NCBI GenBank assembly: GCA_964574985.1
Contig: CAZNPH010000027.1
Coordinates: 1 to 38,477, forward strand
Reading direction: 5' to 3'
Length of the DNA: 38,477 bases
Source of the DNA: CAZNPH01 sp964574985
GTDB lineage: Bacteria; Bacteroidota; Bacteroidia; Bacteroidales; SM23-62
Part shown: positions 10,061-17,988 of the stretch, piece by piece
Position numbering within the stretch: position 1 is the stretch's first letter
Layout of the letters: each line of letters begins with the position of its first letter
The notes under the pieces: model-generated
What the model saw: only the letters and a program-made list of their open reading frames with translations
What the model was told of the DNA's origin: nothing
Databases searched by the model: none
Translations under genes and position numbers: made by a program

Positions 10061-10092
10061 TTTGCTTCTTACCGGGAAGCATTGTATATTTG
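10061..10092 (+). promoter_or_regulatory. Bacteroidota-type promoter for the LexA-like gene
   Basis: TTTG at 10061-10064 and TATATTTG at 10085-10092 are separated by 20 bases, an exact match to the Bacteroidota -33 TTTG / -7 TAnnTTTG consensus. It points at the S24 regulator gene starting at 10181, giving a leader of roughly 80 bases. The -7 box overlaps the first palindrome, so repressor binding there should block initiation. Confidence 0.75.
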
Positions 10093-10110
10093 ATTAGTTT
10101 TTAATCAAAT
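10088..10110. promoter_or_regulatory. Probable LexA-like operator 1 (palindrome)
   Basis: Perfect inverted repeat with 9-base arms: ATTTGATTA, five bases, TAATCAAAT. Its core GATTA-N5-TAATC recurs at 10116-10130. It overlaps the -7 box of the plus-strand promoter and a minus-strand TAAATTTG (10106-10113) that could serve as the -7 of dinB-dnaE. Operator function is inferred from position and symmetry. Confidence 0.7.
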
Positions 10111-10113
10111 TTA
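10106..10113 (-). promoter_or_regulatory. Candidate -7 box for dinB-dnaE
   Basis: TAAATTTG on the minus strand matches TAnnTTTG exactly and lies 68 bases before the dinB ATG. A -33 TTTG at the usual 19-21 base spacing is not seen; the nearest TTG (10130-10132) is only 16 bases away. It overlaps operator 1. Confidence 0.45.
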
Positions 10114-10115
10114 AC

Positions 10116-10130
10116 GATTAAAATATAATC
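10116..10130. promoter_or_regulatory. Probable LexA-like operator 2 (palindrome)
   Basis: GATTA, five bases, TAATC: the same core as operator 1, with centres 24 bases apart. Two copies of one 15-base palindrome in a 143-base gap between a HTH regulator and its likely targets suggest cooperative binding by a dimeric repressor. The function is inferred. Confidence 0.65.
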
Positions 10131-10180
10131 AATTTTGAAAATAAATAAAACAATTTCCATAAAAAAATTCCTGTGATCTC

Positions 10181-10993
10181 ATGTACTTCAGCCAAAACAT
10201 CCGGTTGCTCAGAAAAAGGCGCAAACGTACCCAGGACGATGTGGCCCATGCGCTGAACATGAAACGTTCCACCCTCAGCGGCTACGAAAATCAAATCGCC
10301 GAACCAAACCTCAGTGCATTGATGGCTTTTTCAAAATATTTTGGTGTGGCCATTGACACCCTGGTTAAAGTGGAACTGGAAAAACTTTCAGAAAGCCAGT
10401 TGTCACAACTGGAAAAAGGCCGTAATGTTTACGTGACGGGATCCAAACTCCGCGTGCTGGCCACCACCGTGGACCGGGACAATGATGAAAACATAGAACT
10501 TGTTCCCGAAAAAGCCAAAGCAGGCTACAGCAGGGGATTCGCCGATCCGGAATTTGTGCGCAGGCTTCCCGTGTTCCGGTTGCCTTTTCTGTCAGGAAAC
10601 AGAAAATACAGAACTTTTCATCTGAACGGGGATTCCATGCTTCCAATTCCTGACAAATCCTGGGTAACCGGAGAATTCGTCCAGAACTGGCATGACATCA
10701 TCAGCGGGGAAGCATACATTATTCTTACCCTGGACGAAGGCATTGTCTTCAAGATCGTGGACAATCTTCTCCGCAAGGAACACAAGCTGGTCCTTTATTC
10801 CCTGAATCCGGTATATGAACCCTATGATGTGCATGCAAACCAGATAAAGGAAATCTGGAAATTCGTCCATTACATCAGTTCAGAGATCCCGGAACCGGTG
10901 ATTCCCCGTGAAGAATTGTTCCGGACGGTGGCCGGCCTCAAACATGACGTGGATGTGCTGAAAAAAAGAGTCCTTCGCAGAACAGAGCTGTAA
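10181..10993 (+). CDS. LexA-like transcriptional regulator (XRE HTH + S24 peptidase)
   Basis: 270 residues. An XRE-type helix-turn-helix fills about residues 4-60 (TQDDVAHALNMKRSTLSGYE). An S24 self-cleaving domain follows: candidate cleavage bond Ala114-Gly115 in KAKAGYS, nucleophile Ser152 in NGDSM, general base Lys191 in VFKIV. The Ser-Lys spacing of 39 and the bond-Ser spacing of 37 are close to LexA. The C-terminal 30 residues look coiled-coil-like. It differs from canonical LexA, which has a winged helix, and resembles phage CI-type architecture. It is divergent from dinB-dnaE and has its own consensus promoter overlapped by a palindrome, so autorepression plus control of dinB-dnaE after DNA damage is the best inference. 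A prophage CI repressor is unlikely because no phage genes are present. Confidence 0.88.
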   Translation: MYFSQNIRLLRKRRKRTQDDVAHALNMKRSTLSGYENQIAEPNLSALMAFSKYFGVAIDTLVKVELEKLSESQLSQLEKGRNVYVTGSKLRVLATTVDRDNDENIELVPEKAKAGYSRGFADPEFVRRLPVFRLPFLSGNRKYRTFHLNGDSMLPIPDKSWVTGEFVQNWHDIISGEAYIILTLDEGIVFKIVDNLLRKEHKLVLYSLNPVYEPYDVHANQIKEIWKFVHYISSEIPEPVIPREELFRTVAGLKHDVDVLKKRVLRRTEL

Positions 10994-11104
10994 ACCATCC
11001 AGGCGGCAGGGCTTTTCAAAAAAAAAACAAAAACCGTTATTATCTGATACTGAAATTGTATATTAGCTGACTAAAATTTATCCTTTTATCTCAAAAATAA
11101 ACCT

Positions 11105-12502
11105 ATGTCATCGTCAGCTAGTACCAAAAGAAAGTGGCTGGTTATATCCATTGCAACCATTGCCGCCACCGGAGGATTGTTGTTCGGTTTTGATACCGGT
11201 GTGATATCCGGTGCCCAGAATTTCCTTCAGGATAAACAGGGTTGGGGGGTAGACGATTCCCAGCTCGAATGGATCACCACCGCCGTCCTGGTCGGTGCTG
11301 TACTGGGGGCCGCGTTCAGCGGAAGGATATCTGATCTTCTCGGCCGGAAGAAAGTCATTCTGACCACCGCGGTTATATTTGCCTTCGGTGCCATTCTCAC
11401 CGGTGCGGCTCCCTCTCCGAATGTCCTGGTCATTGGCCGTATGGTTGTCGGTATTGCCATCGGGGTGGCCTCATTTTCCGTACCTCTGTACATTTCGGAG
11501 ATATCACCCACCAGAAGCCGGGGTGCGCTGGTCTCCATGAACCAGCTTATGATCACCATCGGGATCCTGCTGTCATACATCTCGGATTATCTCATAGCCA
11601 ACGATGCTGATCCCTTCTCCTGGAGATGGATGTTCTATATGGGCTTTTTCCCCGCACTGATACTGTTTTTCGGAATGATCTTCCTGCCCGAGACACCCAG
11701 GTGGCTGATGGGCAAGGGAAGGGAAGAAGAAGGACGGAAAGTGCTTAAAAAAGTGGAAGATCCCGACCTGGTGGAAACGGCCATCAAGCGGATCAAAGAT
11801 GACATTGCCAAGGAAGAAAAGGCCGCAAGCTTTTCGGATATTTTCCGCCCGTGGCTAAAAACAGCGCTGTTCATCGGTATCGGTATCATGTTCGTCCAGC
11901 AATTTACCGGGATCAATACCATCATCTATTATTCGCCCAAAATATTCAAGATGGCCGGGATCGAAAGCAACACCCTGACCATCCTGCCTGCCATCATCGT
12001 GGGCGTGGTCAACGTGGTCTTTACCGTGGTTTCCATTATGCTCCTGGACAAGCTGGGAAGAAGGCCCCTGTATTTTATCGGACTCACCGGGATGGTTGTT
12101 GCCCTGGCAGGGATCGGACTTTCATTCTTTTTTGAAAGTTCTCTCGGAGATTCCCTCAAATACTTCACGGTCGGCAGCATGTTGCTTTACATTGCTTTCT
12201 TTGCAGTCAGTCTGGGCCCTCTGGGCTGGCTGATCATCTCCGAAATATACCCGCTGCGTGTAAGGGGAGTGGGTATGAGTATAGGGTCCGTGGCTTGCTG
12301 GCTCTTCAACGGTTTGGTTGCCTTTACCTTCCTGAAACTGGTCAACGCCCTTTCTCCTTCCGGTGCTTTCTGGCTTTATGCGGTGATCGGTATCATCGGG
12401 ATAATATGGGGGAACAGGTACATTCCCGAAACCAAAGGCATCTCCCTGGAAGAGATCGAAGACCACTGGCGTCAGGGGAAATCTCCCAGGGAACTGAAGT
12501 AA
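11105..12502 (+). CDS. MFS sugar porter (sugar:H+ symporter family)
   Basis: 465 residues, about twelve membrane segments. Sugar-porter signatures are all present: GRISDLLGRKK after TM2, RMVVGIAIG, PLYISEISPTRSRGAL, LPETPRWLMGKGR before the central loop, QQFTGINTIIYYSPKIF in TM7, and PETKGISLEEIE at the C-terminus. These place it with XylE/AraE/GLUT-type carriers. The substrate (xylose, glucose, arabinose or other) cannot be told from motifs. It acts in the inner membrane. The DUF1080 gene begins 23 bases downstream on the same strand, so a shared transcript is likely. A weak -7-like TATATTAG lies at 11059-11066. Confidence 0.92.
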   Translation: MSSSASTKRKWLVISIATIAATGGLLFGFDTGVISGAQNFLQDKQGWGVDDSQLEWITTAVLVGAVLGAAFSGRISDLLGRKKVILTTAVIFAFGAILTGAAPSPNVLVIGRMVVGIAIGVASFSVPLYISEISPTRSRGALVSMNQLMITIGILLSYISDYLIANDADPFSWRWMFYMGFFPALILFFGMIFLPETPRWLMGKGREEEGRKVLKKVEDPDLVETAIKRIKDDIAKEEKAASFSDIFRPWLKTALFIGIGIMFVQQFTGINTIIYYSPKIFKMAGIESNTLTILPAIIVGVVNVVFTVVSIMLLDKLGRRPLYFIGLTGMVVALAGIGLSFFFESSLGDSLKYFTVGSMLLYIAFFAVSLGPLGWLIISEIYPLRVRGVGMSIGSVACWLFNGLVAFTFLKLVNALSPSGAFWLYAVIGIIGIIWGNRYIPETKGISLEEIEDHWRQGKSPRELK

Positions 12503-12525
12503 ACCAAAGCAACAAAACCATCGTT

Positions 12526-13209
12526 ATGGCCCAGGGGATCAGATCACGTTCTAAAAGCAATATTCTTGTTTTCAACATTTCCGTTCTTGTACTGATCATG
12601 ATTGCCGTATTTTTCCTGGTGGTGAAAAGAAGTGACCAGGCAAGGGAAACCGTTCCGCTTTATAATGAGAAAGACTTATCAGGCTGGGAATTTCAGCTGA
12701 AAGACCCCGCTGTGAGTCCGGTTACCGTATTTACATCAGAAGAAGGGATGATCCGTATCTCCGGAGATCCCTTTGGTTATATGCGAACCATGGCCGAATA
12801 CAGCAATTATGAACTGAACCTCGAATGGAGATGGCCGAAAGAAGCCGGAAACAGCGGGGTGTTTGTCCATGTTTCCGGGGAAAACAAAATATGGCCCAAA
12901 TGCATTGAGTGCCAGCTGCATGCAGGTGATGCCGGAGATTTCATTATGATGGGGGGAACCACCATTGCTGAAATGACAGACCCTTCGGAAATCAGGGTAC
13001 CCAAATACAGGGAATCTTCCGAAAACCCCGTGGGACAATGGAACCAATACAGGATCCTTTGCAAGCCCGATTCCATCATTCTCTATGTTAACGGGATTCT
13101 TCAGAATATAGGAACCCGGCCCGGCATCTCATCCGGAAGCATCGGCCTGCAGAGCGAAGGTGCACCCATTGAGTTCAGAAACCTGCAGCTCAAGGAACTG
13201 GAAGATTGA
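12526..13209 (+). CDS. membrane-anchored DUF1080 (3-keto-disaccharide hydrolase-like) protein
   Basis: The ATG at 12526 is chosen because it follows the porter by 23 bases and gives a sensible N-terminus; the reading frame stays open upstream only inside the porter gene. The product is 227 residues: a basic N-terminus, one transmembrane helix (about 13-33), then a DUF1080 concanavalin-like domain (about 43-227) with the typical LYNEKDLSGW opening and SGVFVHV, ECQLHAGDAGDF and IGLQSEGAPIEFRNLQL. Family members are linked to sugar-derivative breakdown (3-keto-glycoside hydrolysis). The anchor suggests the domain faces the periplasm. Pairing with a sugar porter suggests release of a sugar that is then imported; this is inference. 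Confidence 0.85.
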   Translation: MAQGIRSRSKSNILVFNISVLVLIMIAVFFLVVKRSDQARETVPLYNEKDLSGWEFQLKDPAVSPVTVFTSEEGMIRISGDPFGYMRTMAEYSNYELNLEWRWPKEAGNSGVFVHVSGENKIWPKCIECQLHAGDAGDFIMMGGTTIAEMTDPSEIRVPKYRESSENPVGQWNQYRILCKPDSIILYVNGILQNIGTRPGISSGSIGLQSEGAPIEFRNLQLKELED

Positions 13210-13214
13210 TTCTT

Positions 13215-14159
13215 CTATGGAATATCAATAACAACCTTTCCTTCCGTCCGGTAAGCTTCGCAATACCTGTGGGCATCAGCGATCTTTTCCAGGGGGAAGA
13301 TCCTGTCAATTTTGATTTTGATCTTGTTCTCAGCAATCAGGGAAGCGAGATATTCCAGATCGGATCTGCGGGATTGCATCAACAGGGTCTTTACACGCTT
13401 TCCGCCTGTGAACCACGATAATAATTTATGGATTATCAATTTGGGACGGGGAAGGGTGGTGATATAGACCCCCTTTTTTTTCAGTTTGTTTTTGCAGGAT
13501 AAAAAGCTTTCCACCCCGGCCACATCAAAAATGATATCGTACAGGTCAGGCATCTGTTTAAAATCATGTTTGGTATAATCAAGGTAATACGCCGGATCCA
13601 GTTCTTTGATGAAACCCTCATGCCGGTGACTGGATACGGCGGTAACTTCTCCGCCCAACAGGGAAGCCAACTGTACCGCAAAATGCCCGACGCCTCCTGC
13701 AGCGCCGATGATCAGCACTTTCATGCCTTTGCCTGTATGTCCCTTGTCCCTTAGTGCCTGCAGGGCAGTGATGCCGGCAAGGGGAACCGCGGAGGCTTCA
13801 TGAAAAGAGATGTTGTCCGGTTTCAGGGCCAGTGTGTCTTCGCCTGTCACCGCATATTCGGCATACGCCCCTCCAAAAGTATGGTCTGTCCTGGCAAAGA
13901 CCTTGTCTCCGGATTTGTATGAACCGACCGATGAACCAGTTTTAACAATCACGCCTGCAATATCATACCCGGGAATGATGGGAAATTTTTTCCTGAGATA
14001 CAGTCTGTGATCCCCACGCCTCATCTTCCAGTCAATGGGATTGACAGATGACGCATGAACCCTGACCAGTACCTGATGATCGCCGGGTTCAGGCACGGGG
14101 ATATCCTCCAGCCGGAATACGCCGGCATCACCGTATTCTCTGATTGCTGCCGCCTTCAT
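13215..14159 (-). CDS. NAD(P)-dependent zinc-less alcohol/quinone oxidoreductase (MDR family)
   Basis: 314 residues. The N-terminal GroES-like fold opens with MKAAAIREYG and HASSVNPIDWKMRRG. A Rossmann domain carries IGAAGGVG at 151-158. The catalytic zinc Cys and the structural zinc cysteines of alcohol dehydrogenases are absent, which is typical of the quinone-oxidoreductase branch. The natural substrate cannot be predicted. It converges on the DUF1080 gene with only five bases between the stops. It lies downstream of the AmmeMemoRadiSam radical SAM gene on the same strand, across a 105-base gap that holds a nested hairpin, so it may be transcribed separately. Confidence 0.88.
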   Translation of the reverse strand: MKAAAIREYGDAGVFRLEDIPVPEPGDHQVLVRVHASSVNPIDWKMRRGDHRLYLRKKFPIIPGYDIAGVIVKTGSSVGSYKSGDKVFARTDHTFGGAYAEYAVTGEDTLALKPDNISFHEASAVPLAGITALQALRDKGHTGKGMKVLIIGAAGGVGHFAVQLASLLGGEVTAVSSHRHEGFIKELDPAYYLDYTKHDFKQMPDLYDIIFDVAGVESFLSCKNKLKKKGVYITTLPRPKLIIHKLLSWFTGGKRVKTLLMQSRRSDLEYLASLIAENKIKIKIDRIFPLEKIADAHRYCEAYRTEGKVVIDIP

Positions 14160-14213
14160 TTGTAAATATTTTAGTTATATATTAGATTATAAGTCTGTTA
14201 CAGGGCCGGCGAG

Positions 14214-14262
14214 CCCCCATTTGTCTGCAAACGGCGGCTTGCCGCCGGATCGGTGATGGGGG
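14214..14262. repeat. Nested hairpin in the amrS-oxidoreductase gap
   Basis: Outer arms CCCCCAT (14214-14220) and ATGGGGG (14256-14262) enclose a perfect inner hairpin CGGCGG-CTTG-CCGCCG (14232-14247). It has no T-tract on either side, so it is not a standard intrinsic terminator. It could be an mRNA-processing or stabilising structure. Its right half belongs to a repeat also found at 21048-21073. Confidence 0.6.
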
Positions 14263-14267
14263 TTTCA
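14242..14267 (+). repeat. Dispersed repeat, copy 1
   Basis: This 26-base segment matches 21048-21073 at 23 of 26 positions, around a common core ATCGGTGATG. It overlaps the last three bases (stop codon) of the radical SAM gene. Both copies sit between genes and both are enclosed by complementary arms, as in a small REP-like element. Confidence 0.6.
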
Positions 14268-15413
14268 GGACCAGACACCGGGAATGATTTGTCCGCAAAA
14301 TTTGCACTTTCCATCCGTGACATTGTTTTCCAGGATGCGGAATCCTCTCCGGTCGATCAGCTTCTTATGGCATGAAGGACAATACGTACTTTCCGCCCCG
14401 GTTCCGGGCACATTCCCGATGTATACGAATTGCACACCTTCCTCCAGGGCAATATCCCTGGCCCGCTCCAGGGTGGAAAGGGGAGTGGCAGGAAGTTTGG
14501 TTAGTTTGTACATGGGCTGGAAACGGCTGAAATGGAGGGGGCAGCTGCCGAGATCATTATCGACAAGCCATTTGCACATGTCCCGGATCATATCAAAATC
14601 ATCTGTCCATTCCGGAACCACCAGATTGGTAATTTCAAGCCATATTTTCTCCTCTTTCAGTATTTTCAGGGTATTGAGCACCGGTTCGAGTTTGCCGGCA
14701 TTCAATTTCAAATAGATTGAATCCCTGAATGATTTCAGATCAATGTTCGCAGCATCAATGTATTTGCACATATGCCTCAATGGCTCTTCATTGATGTACC
14801 CGGCCGAAACAATAACATTTTTGATCCCTTTTTCCCGGGCAAGTTTTGCAGTATCTACCGTATATTCATAGAAAGTAATCGGTTCCGAATATGTATAGGC
14901 AATGGACTTGCAGTTAAAACTGAGGCACTGGTCCACCACTGCCGGGGGCATGAGGTCATGATTCCTGGTTTCTCTCGGGCTGGCCTGGGAAATGGTCCAG
15001 TTCTGACAATTCATACAGGCCAGATTGCAACCCGCGGTGGCAATTGAAAAAGCCCTGCTGGTGGGAAGGAAATGATACAGAGGTTTTTTTTCGATGGGAT
15101 CCACATGAACGGCACAAGGATTTCCATAAGCAATGGTATAAAGCTTTCCGTCTTTGTTGACCCTGTTCCGGCAATCACTGAGTTCATCCAGTTTCAGGGT
15201 ACATTCATTGGGGCAAATCTGACAAAGAACGCCCCTGGGTGTCTTTTCATAGAAATACGCCTCTTTGCTCCATTTCCACAGACCGCTGTCCCGGACTGCC
15301 TTTCCTCCCGATGTCAACTGCTGAAATCCTGAAACGGGGTTGCTTCTGCAAAACAACCCACCCAGACCTATCAGACCGTACCGTATAAATTCCCTTTTGC
15401 TTATTTTTCTCAT
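14265..15413 (-). CDS. amrS: AmmeMemoRadiSam system radical SAM enzyme
   Basis: 382 residues. The radical SAM motif is CNLACMNC with C129, C133 and C136. A cysteine cluster precedes it (C64, C67, C71, C81) and two CxxC pairs form a zinc-ribbon-like tail (YCPSC and CKFC). This architecture and the AKLAREKGIKNVIVSAGYI region match the radical SAM partner of the conserved AMMECR1-Memo genomic association. The reaction of that system is unknown to me. The N-terminus SKREFIRYG plus a short hydrophobic run (about 12-22) resembles a Tat leader with Lys-Arg in place of Arg-Arg. It is the third gene of a tight operon, 11 bases after the membrane protein gene. Confidence 0.88.
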   Translation of the reverse strand: MRKISKREFIRYGLIGLGGLFCRSNPVSGFQQLTSGGKAVRDSGLWKWSKEAYFYEKTPRGVLCQICPNECTLKLDELSDCRNRVNKDGKLYTIAYGNPCAVHVDPIEKKPLYHFLPTSRAFSIATAGCNLACMNCQNWTISQASPRETRNHDLMPPAVVDQCLSFNCKSIAYTYSEPITFYEYTVDTAKLAREKGIKNVIVSAGYINEEPLRHMCKYIDAANIDLKSFRDSIYLKLNAGKLEPVLNTLKILKEEKIWLEITNLVVPEWTDDFDMIRDMCKWLVDNDLGSCPLHFSRFQPMYKLTKLPATPLSTLERARDIALEEGVQFVYIGNVPGTGAESTYCPSCHKKLIDRRGFRILENNVTDGKCKFCGQIIPGVWS

Positions 15414-15424
15414 GTCTGTTTTTC

Positions 15425-17971
15425 TTAGAACGGGATAACTGACGCTGTTGTATTCATCCTCCTGCTTTTATAAAACGTGATCATACCGAACAGTATATTC
15501 AGGCCGGCAATTACCAGGGAACTGTTCCTTACGCCCACCTGGGGGATCAGTATGACGGAAACCAGCAGGGCGCCCGAAGCCGAGCCGATCAGATCGATGC
15601 TGTACACCCTGGAGGACACGATCCCCGCTTCGACCTGCTGCAACCGGGAAGCCAGGGAGAACAGAATCCCGGTGGCAACTGCAATGACCAGGGTCAGCAG
15701 TATAAAAACGGCATACAGAAGGTGCCCGGGCAGCAGGGCCTCATTCAAACCACTCATTATCCAGGGCAGCAGGAGGCAATACAGTCCTATCAGAAGCTGC
15801 ATGATCCCGAACCTCCTGAATGAAATGCGCCTGATCATCTTTTTCCGCATCCCCGCACCCAGTGCCATTCCCCCCATGAACACCGCTATAATGATCCCGG
15901 CCATATGATACATGTATCCGTATATGATCTGAAAGGTAAAAAGCAGTATGACCTCAACGGAAGATGCCGCGAATCCTCCTCCGAACATCCCCAGATTCAC
16001 GAAATGGGTCCGGGACAAAAGAATGAACAGGAGCATCAGAAGCACCAATCCTGGAACCAGAAACCGGGTTTTGAAAAAACTAACGTTGTAAGCTATCTGG
16101 AGGAAATACCCGAGTGGCTGGAAATCCCTGTTGATGCCCGCACCGGCAGCCAGATTTTCCCTGATAAACCGGTTCCTGTCCTTCAGCAGCTGATCATCCA
16201 GGTAATATTCATTGACATACATGGTTTCGATCCCTCTTTCATGCACCAGTCTGACCACCTCCAGAGATAAAGGCTTATCCGATGCAATGAAATGGTTTTT
16301 TCCTCCAGGAACGATTCTGACGTGGGAAAACACCTTTTGCAACGTATTGAACAGTACAGCATTCAGTTTTGAGGCCTCTTCGCTGACATAATTGGTTGTT
16401 GCCGGCAGTCCGATACCGATCACTCCGCCATCCTGCATGGAAGCTTTTGCTTCCCGGAAAAATTCAAGGGTGAAATAACGGTTGATCCGGGCCGATTCGG
16501 GCGGGGGCTTGTTGACAAGGATCACGTCATAAAGTTCCCGGCTCTCCTGCATATATCTCCTGGCATCCTGGTTGTATACACAGACATCTCTGCTTTCCCG
16601 GAAATCCGTATATTTTTTGCCTATCTGAATGATCCATGGGTTCAGTTCAACATAATCAATCCGGTCGACCGGGTATTTCCTGATCTCATCCATGATCCCG
16701 GTGATCCCTCCCGAAATCAGCAACACCTTGCGCGGATAGTCATGCTGCAACATGGCATAATGTACGGTTTCTTCATCGGCAACCGGTGTTTCGGTGGTAA
16801 AAAGAAGGTTGTTGTTCTCAAAGAAGTTAATCTGTTCAGCCTGTCTGGTTACCAGCAGATTGCCCCATGGAGTTTCTTTGTTGTACAGGATCTCCTGGTT
16901 CATATGCAGCATTTGTTTGACCCGCAGATCCGGTTTGAACACGAAGATCAGAACGATCAGGATCATGGCCGCGGGTACGGTCCAGTTGTAAAGGCAGCGG
17001 AGGCTGAAGCGTCCTGAAAAGAACATACCGGCGGCCAGATTGAACAGGATCAGCACGGCCAGACTCTGGAATGACTTCAGGAAATAAACCAGCACAAAAC
17101 TGAATACCAATCCGCCGGCCAGACTGCCAAGGGATTCGAAAGCATAGACACGGTCTGTCATGCCTGCCTTGTACACCCTGGAAAGAACCCTGGAAAAAAG
17201 GGTAAACAATACACCGTCAAGCAGGCAAAACGGAAACAGGAGTCCGAACGACGTATACATGATTTCCGGAATGCTGGCCATGGTACCCGGTTCAAAAGCA
17301 TAACGCCTGACCACGTAAACCATATACAGGATCAATACTGTAATGCAGGCAAGGACCAACAGGAAATTGAAGAAAAAAGGAATCCTGTCCGGGATCTTAC
17401 GGAAAAATTTTCCCAGATACGCTCCCAGTCCGGTTAAAACCATCCAGTTTCCCAGAACGATGCCTACCACCAGTTCGGATCCGTAAAAAATCCCCAGAAA
17501 TTCACGTAAGAGAATGACTTGTGTCAGGATCCCGGTAAACCCCATGCAAAAAACCTGGAGCCGGTCATTCGGATGTAATTTTGTTGTTCTGCTAACTTGT
17601 TCCGGGGCCGGCCTCTGAGGTTCACTTTCAACAGGAACGGGTCCTTTCCCGCGTTTTGGTTGTAATATTTTCTTATAATAGGTCCAGTGCCAGGTAAAAT
17701 GGAATATGGCTACCATGGTCATGCCAATGCCAAAATCAACATGCCAGACCAGCAATTCGCGTATGGCCGGAACCTGCAGTTTGAAGTTCACCTGAACAGC
17801 AAGAACAAGACCCGATATGGCGGTGGTCAGAAATACAACGAGGAGTGTGGTATTCCAGATTTTCCGGTGGGTAAGTATCCGGATGACGGACATCCGGGCG
17901 GCCAGCCAGGTAAGCATGTACAATGCCAATGCAACTGTAATTATGGGAATGAGTGCATAGGGGGTGCTCAT
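15425..17971 (-). CDS. polytopic membrane protein with spermidine-synthase-like domain
   Basis: 848 residues in three parts. Residues 1-100 hold three membrane helices with H35, H77, H91 and H95, reminiscent of small b-type cytochrome modules. Residues 135-345 are a multi-helix block typical of fused MFS/spermidine-synthase proteins. Residues about 355-600 are a soluble Rossmann domain with LLISGG at 417-422, VELN with E442, and YDVILVN ending at N487. The C-terminal 640-840 returns to about seven helices. True aminopropyltransferases have Asp where N487 lies, so polyamine synthesis is doubtful; another SAM- or nucleotide-dependent step is possible. It sits between the Memo-AMMECR1 and radical SAM genes with gaps of 17 and 11 bases, so it is probably part of that system. 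Confidence 0.82.
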   Translation of the reverse strand: MSTPYALIPIITVALALYMLTWLAARMSVIRILTHRKIWNTTLLVVFLTTAISGLVLAVQVNFKLQVPAIRELLVWHVDFGIGMTMVAIFHFTWHWTYYKKILQPKRGKGPVPVESEPQRPAPEQVSRTTKLHPNDRLQVFCMGFTGILTQVILLREFLGIFYGSELVVGIVLGNWMVLTGLGAYLGKFFRKIPDRIPFFFNFLLVLACITVLILYMVYVVRRYAFEPGTMASIPEIMYTSFGLLFPFCLLDGVLFTLFSRVLSRVYKAGMTDRVYAFESLGSLAGGLVFSFVLVYFLKSFQSLAVLILFNLAAGMFFSGRFSLRCLYNWTVPAAMILIVLIFVFKPDLRVKQMLHMNQEILYNKETPWGNLLVTRQAEQINFFENNNLLFTTETPVADEETVHYAMLQHDYPRKVLLISGGITGIMDEIRKYPVDRIDYVELNPWIIQIGKKYTDFRESRDVCVYNQDARRYMQESRELYDVILVNKPPPESARINRYFTLEFFREAKASMQDGGVIGIGLPATTNYVSEEASKLNAVLFNTLQKVFSHVRIVPGGKNHFIASDKPLSLEVVRLVHERGIETMYVNEYYLDDQLLKDRNRFIRENLAAGAGINRDFQPLGYFLQIAYNVSFFKTRFLVPGLVLLMLLFILLSRTHFVNLGMFGGGFAASSVEVILLFTFQIIYGYMYHMAGIIIAVFMGGMALGAGMRKKMIRRISFRRFGIMQLLIGLYCLLLPWIMSGLNEALLPGHLLYAVFILLTLVIAVATGILFSLASRLQQVEAGIVSSRVYSIDLIGSASGALLVSVILIPQVGVRNSSLVIAGLNILFGMITFYKSRRMNTTASVIPF

Positions 17972-17988
17972 GGATACAGACCTGCTTT

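Noticed and set aside
10181..10993. Prophage CI-type repressor
   Set aside because: There are no integrase, att-like repeats or phage structural genes, and the divergent neighbours are DNA polymerases.
12295..12525. N-terminal extension of the DUF1080 protein
   Set aside because: The open frame upstream of 12526 lies inside the sugar porter gene in another frame and lacks a signal or anchor; the ATG at 12526 gives a proper membrane anchor.
14214..14262. Intrinsic terminator of the radical SAM gene
   Set aside because: The hairpin is strong but no T-tract follows on the transcribed strand.
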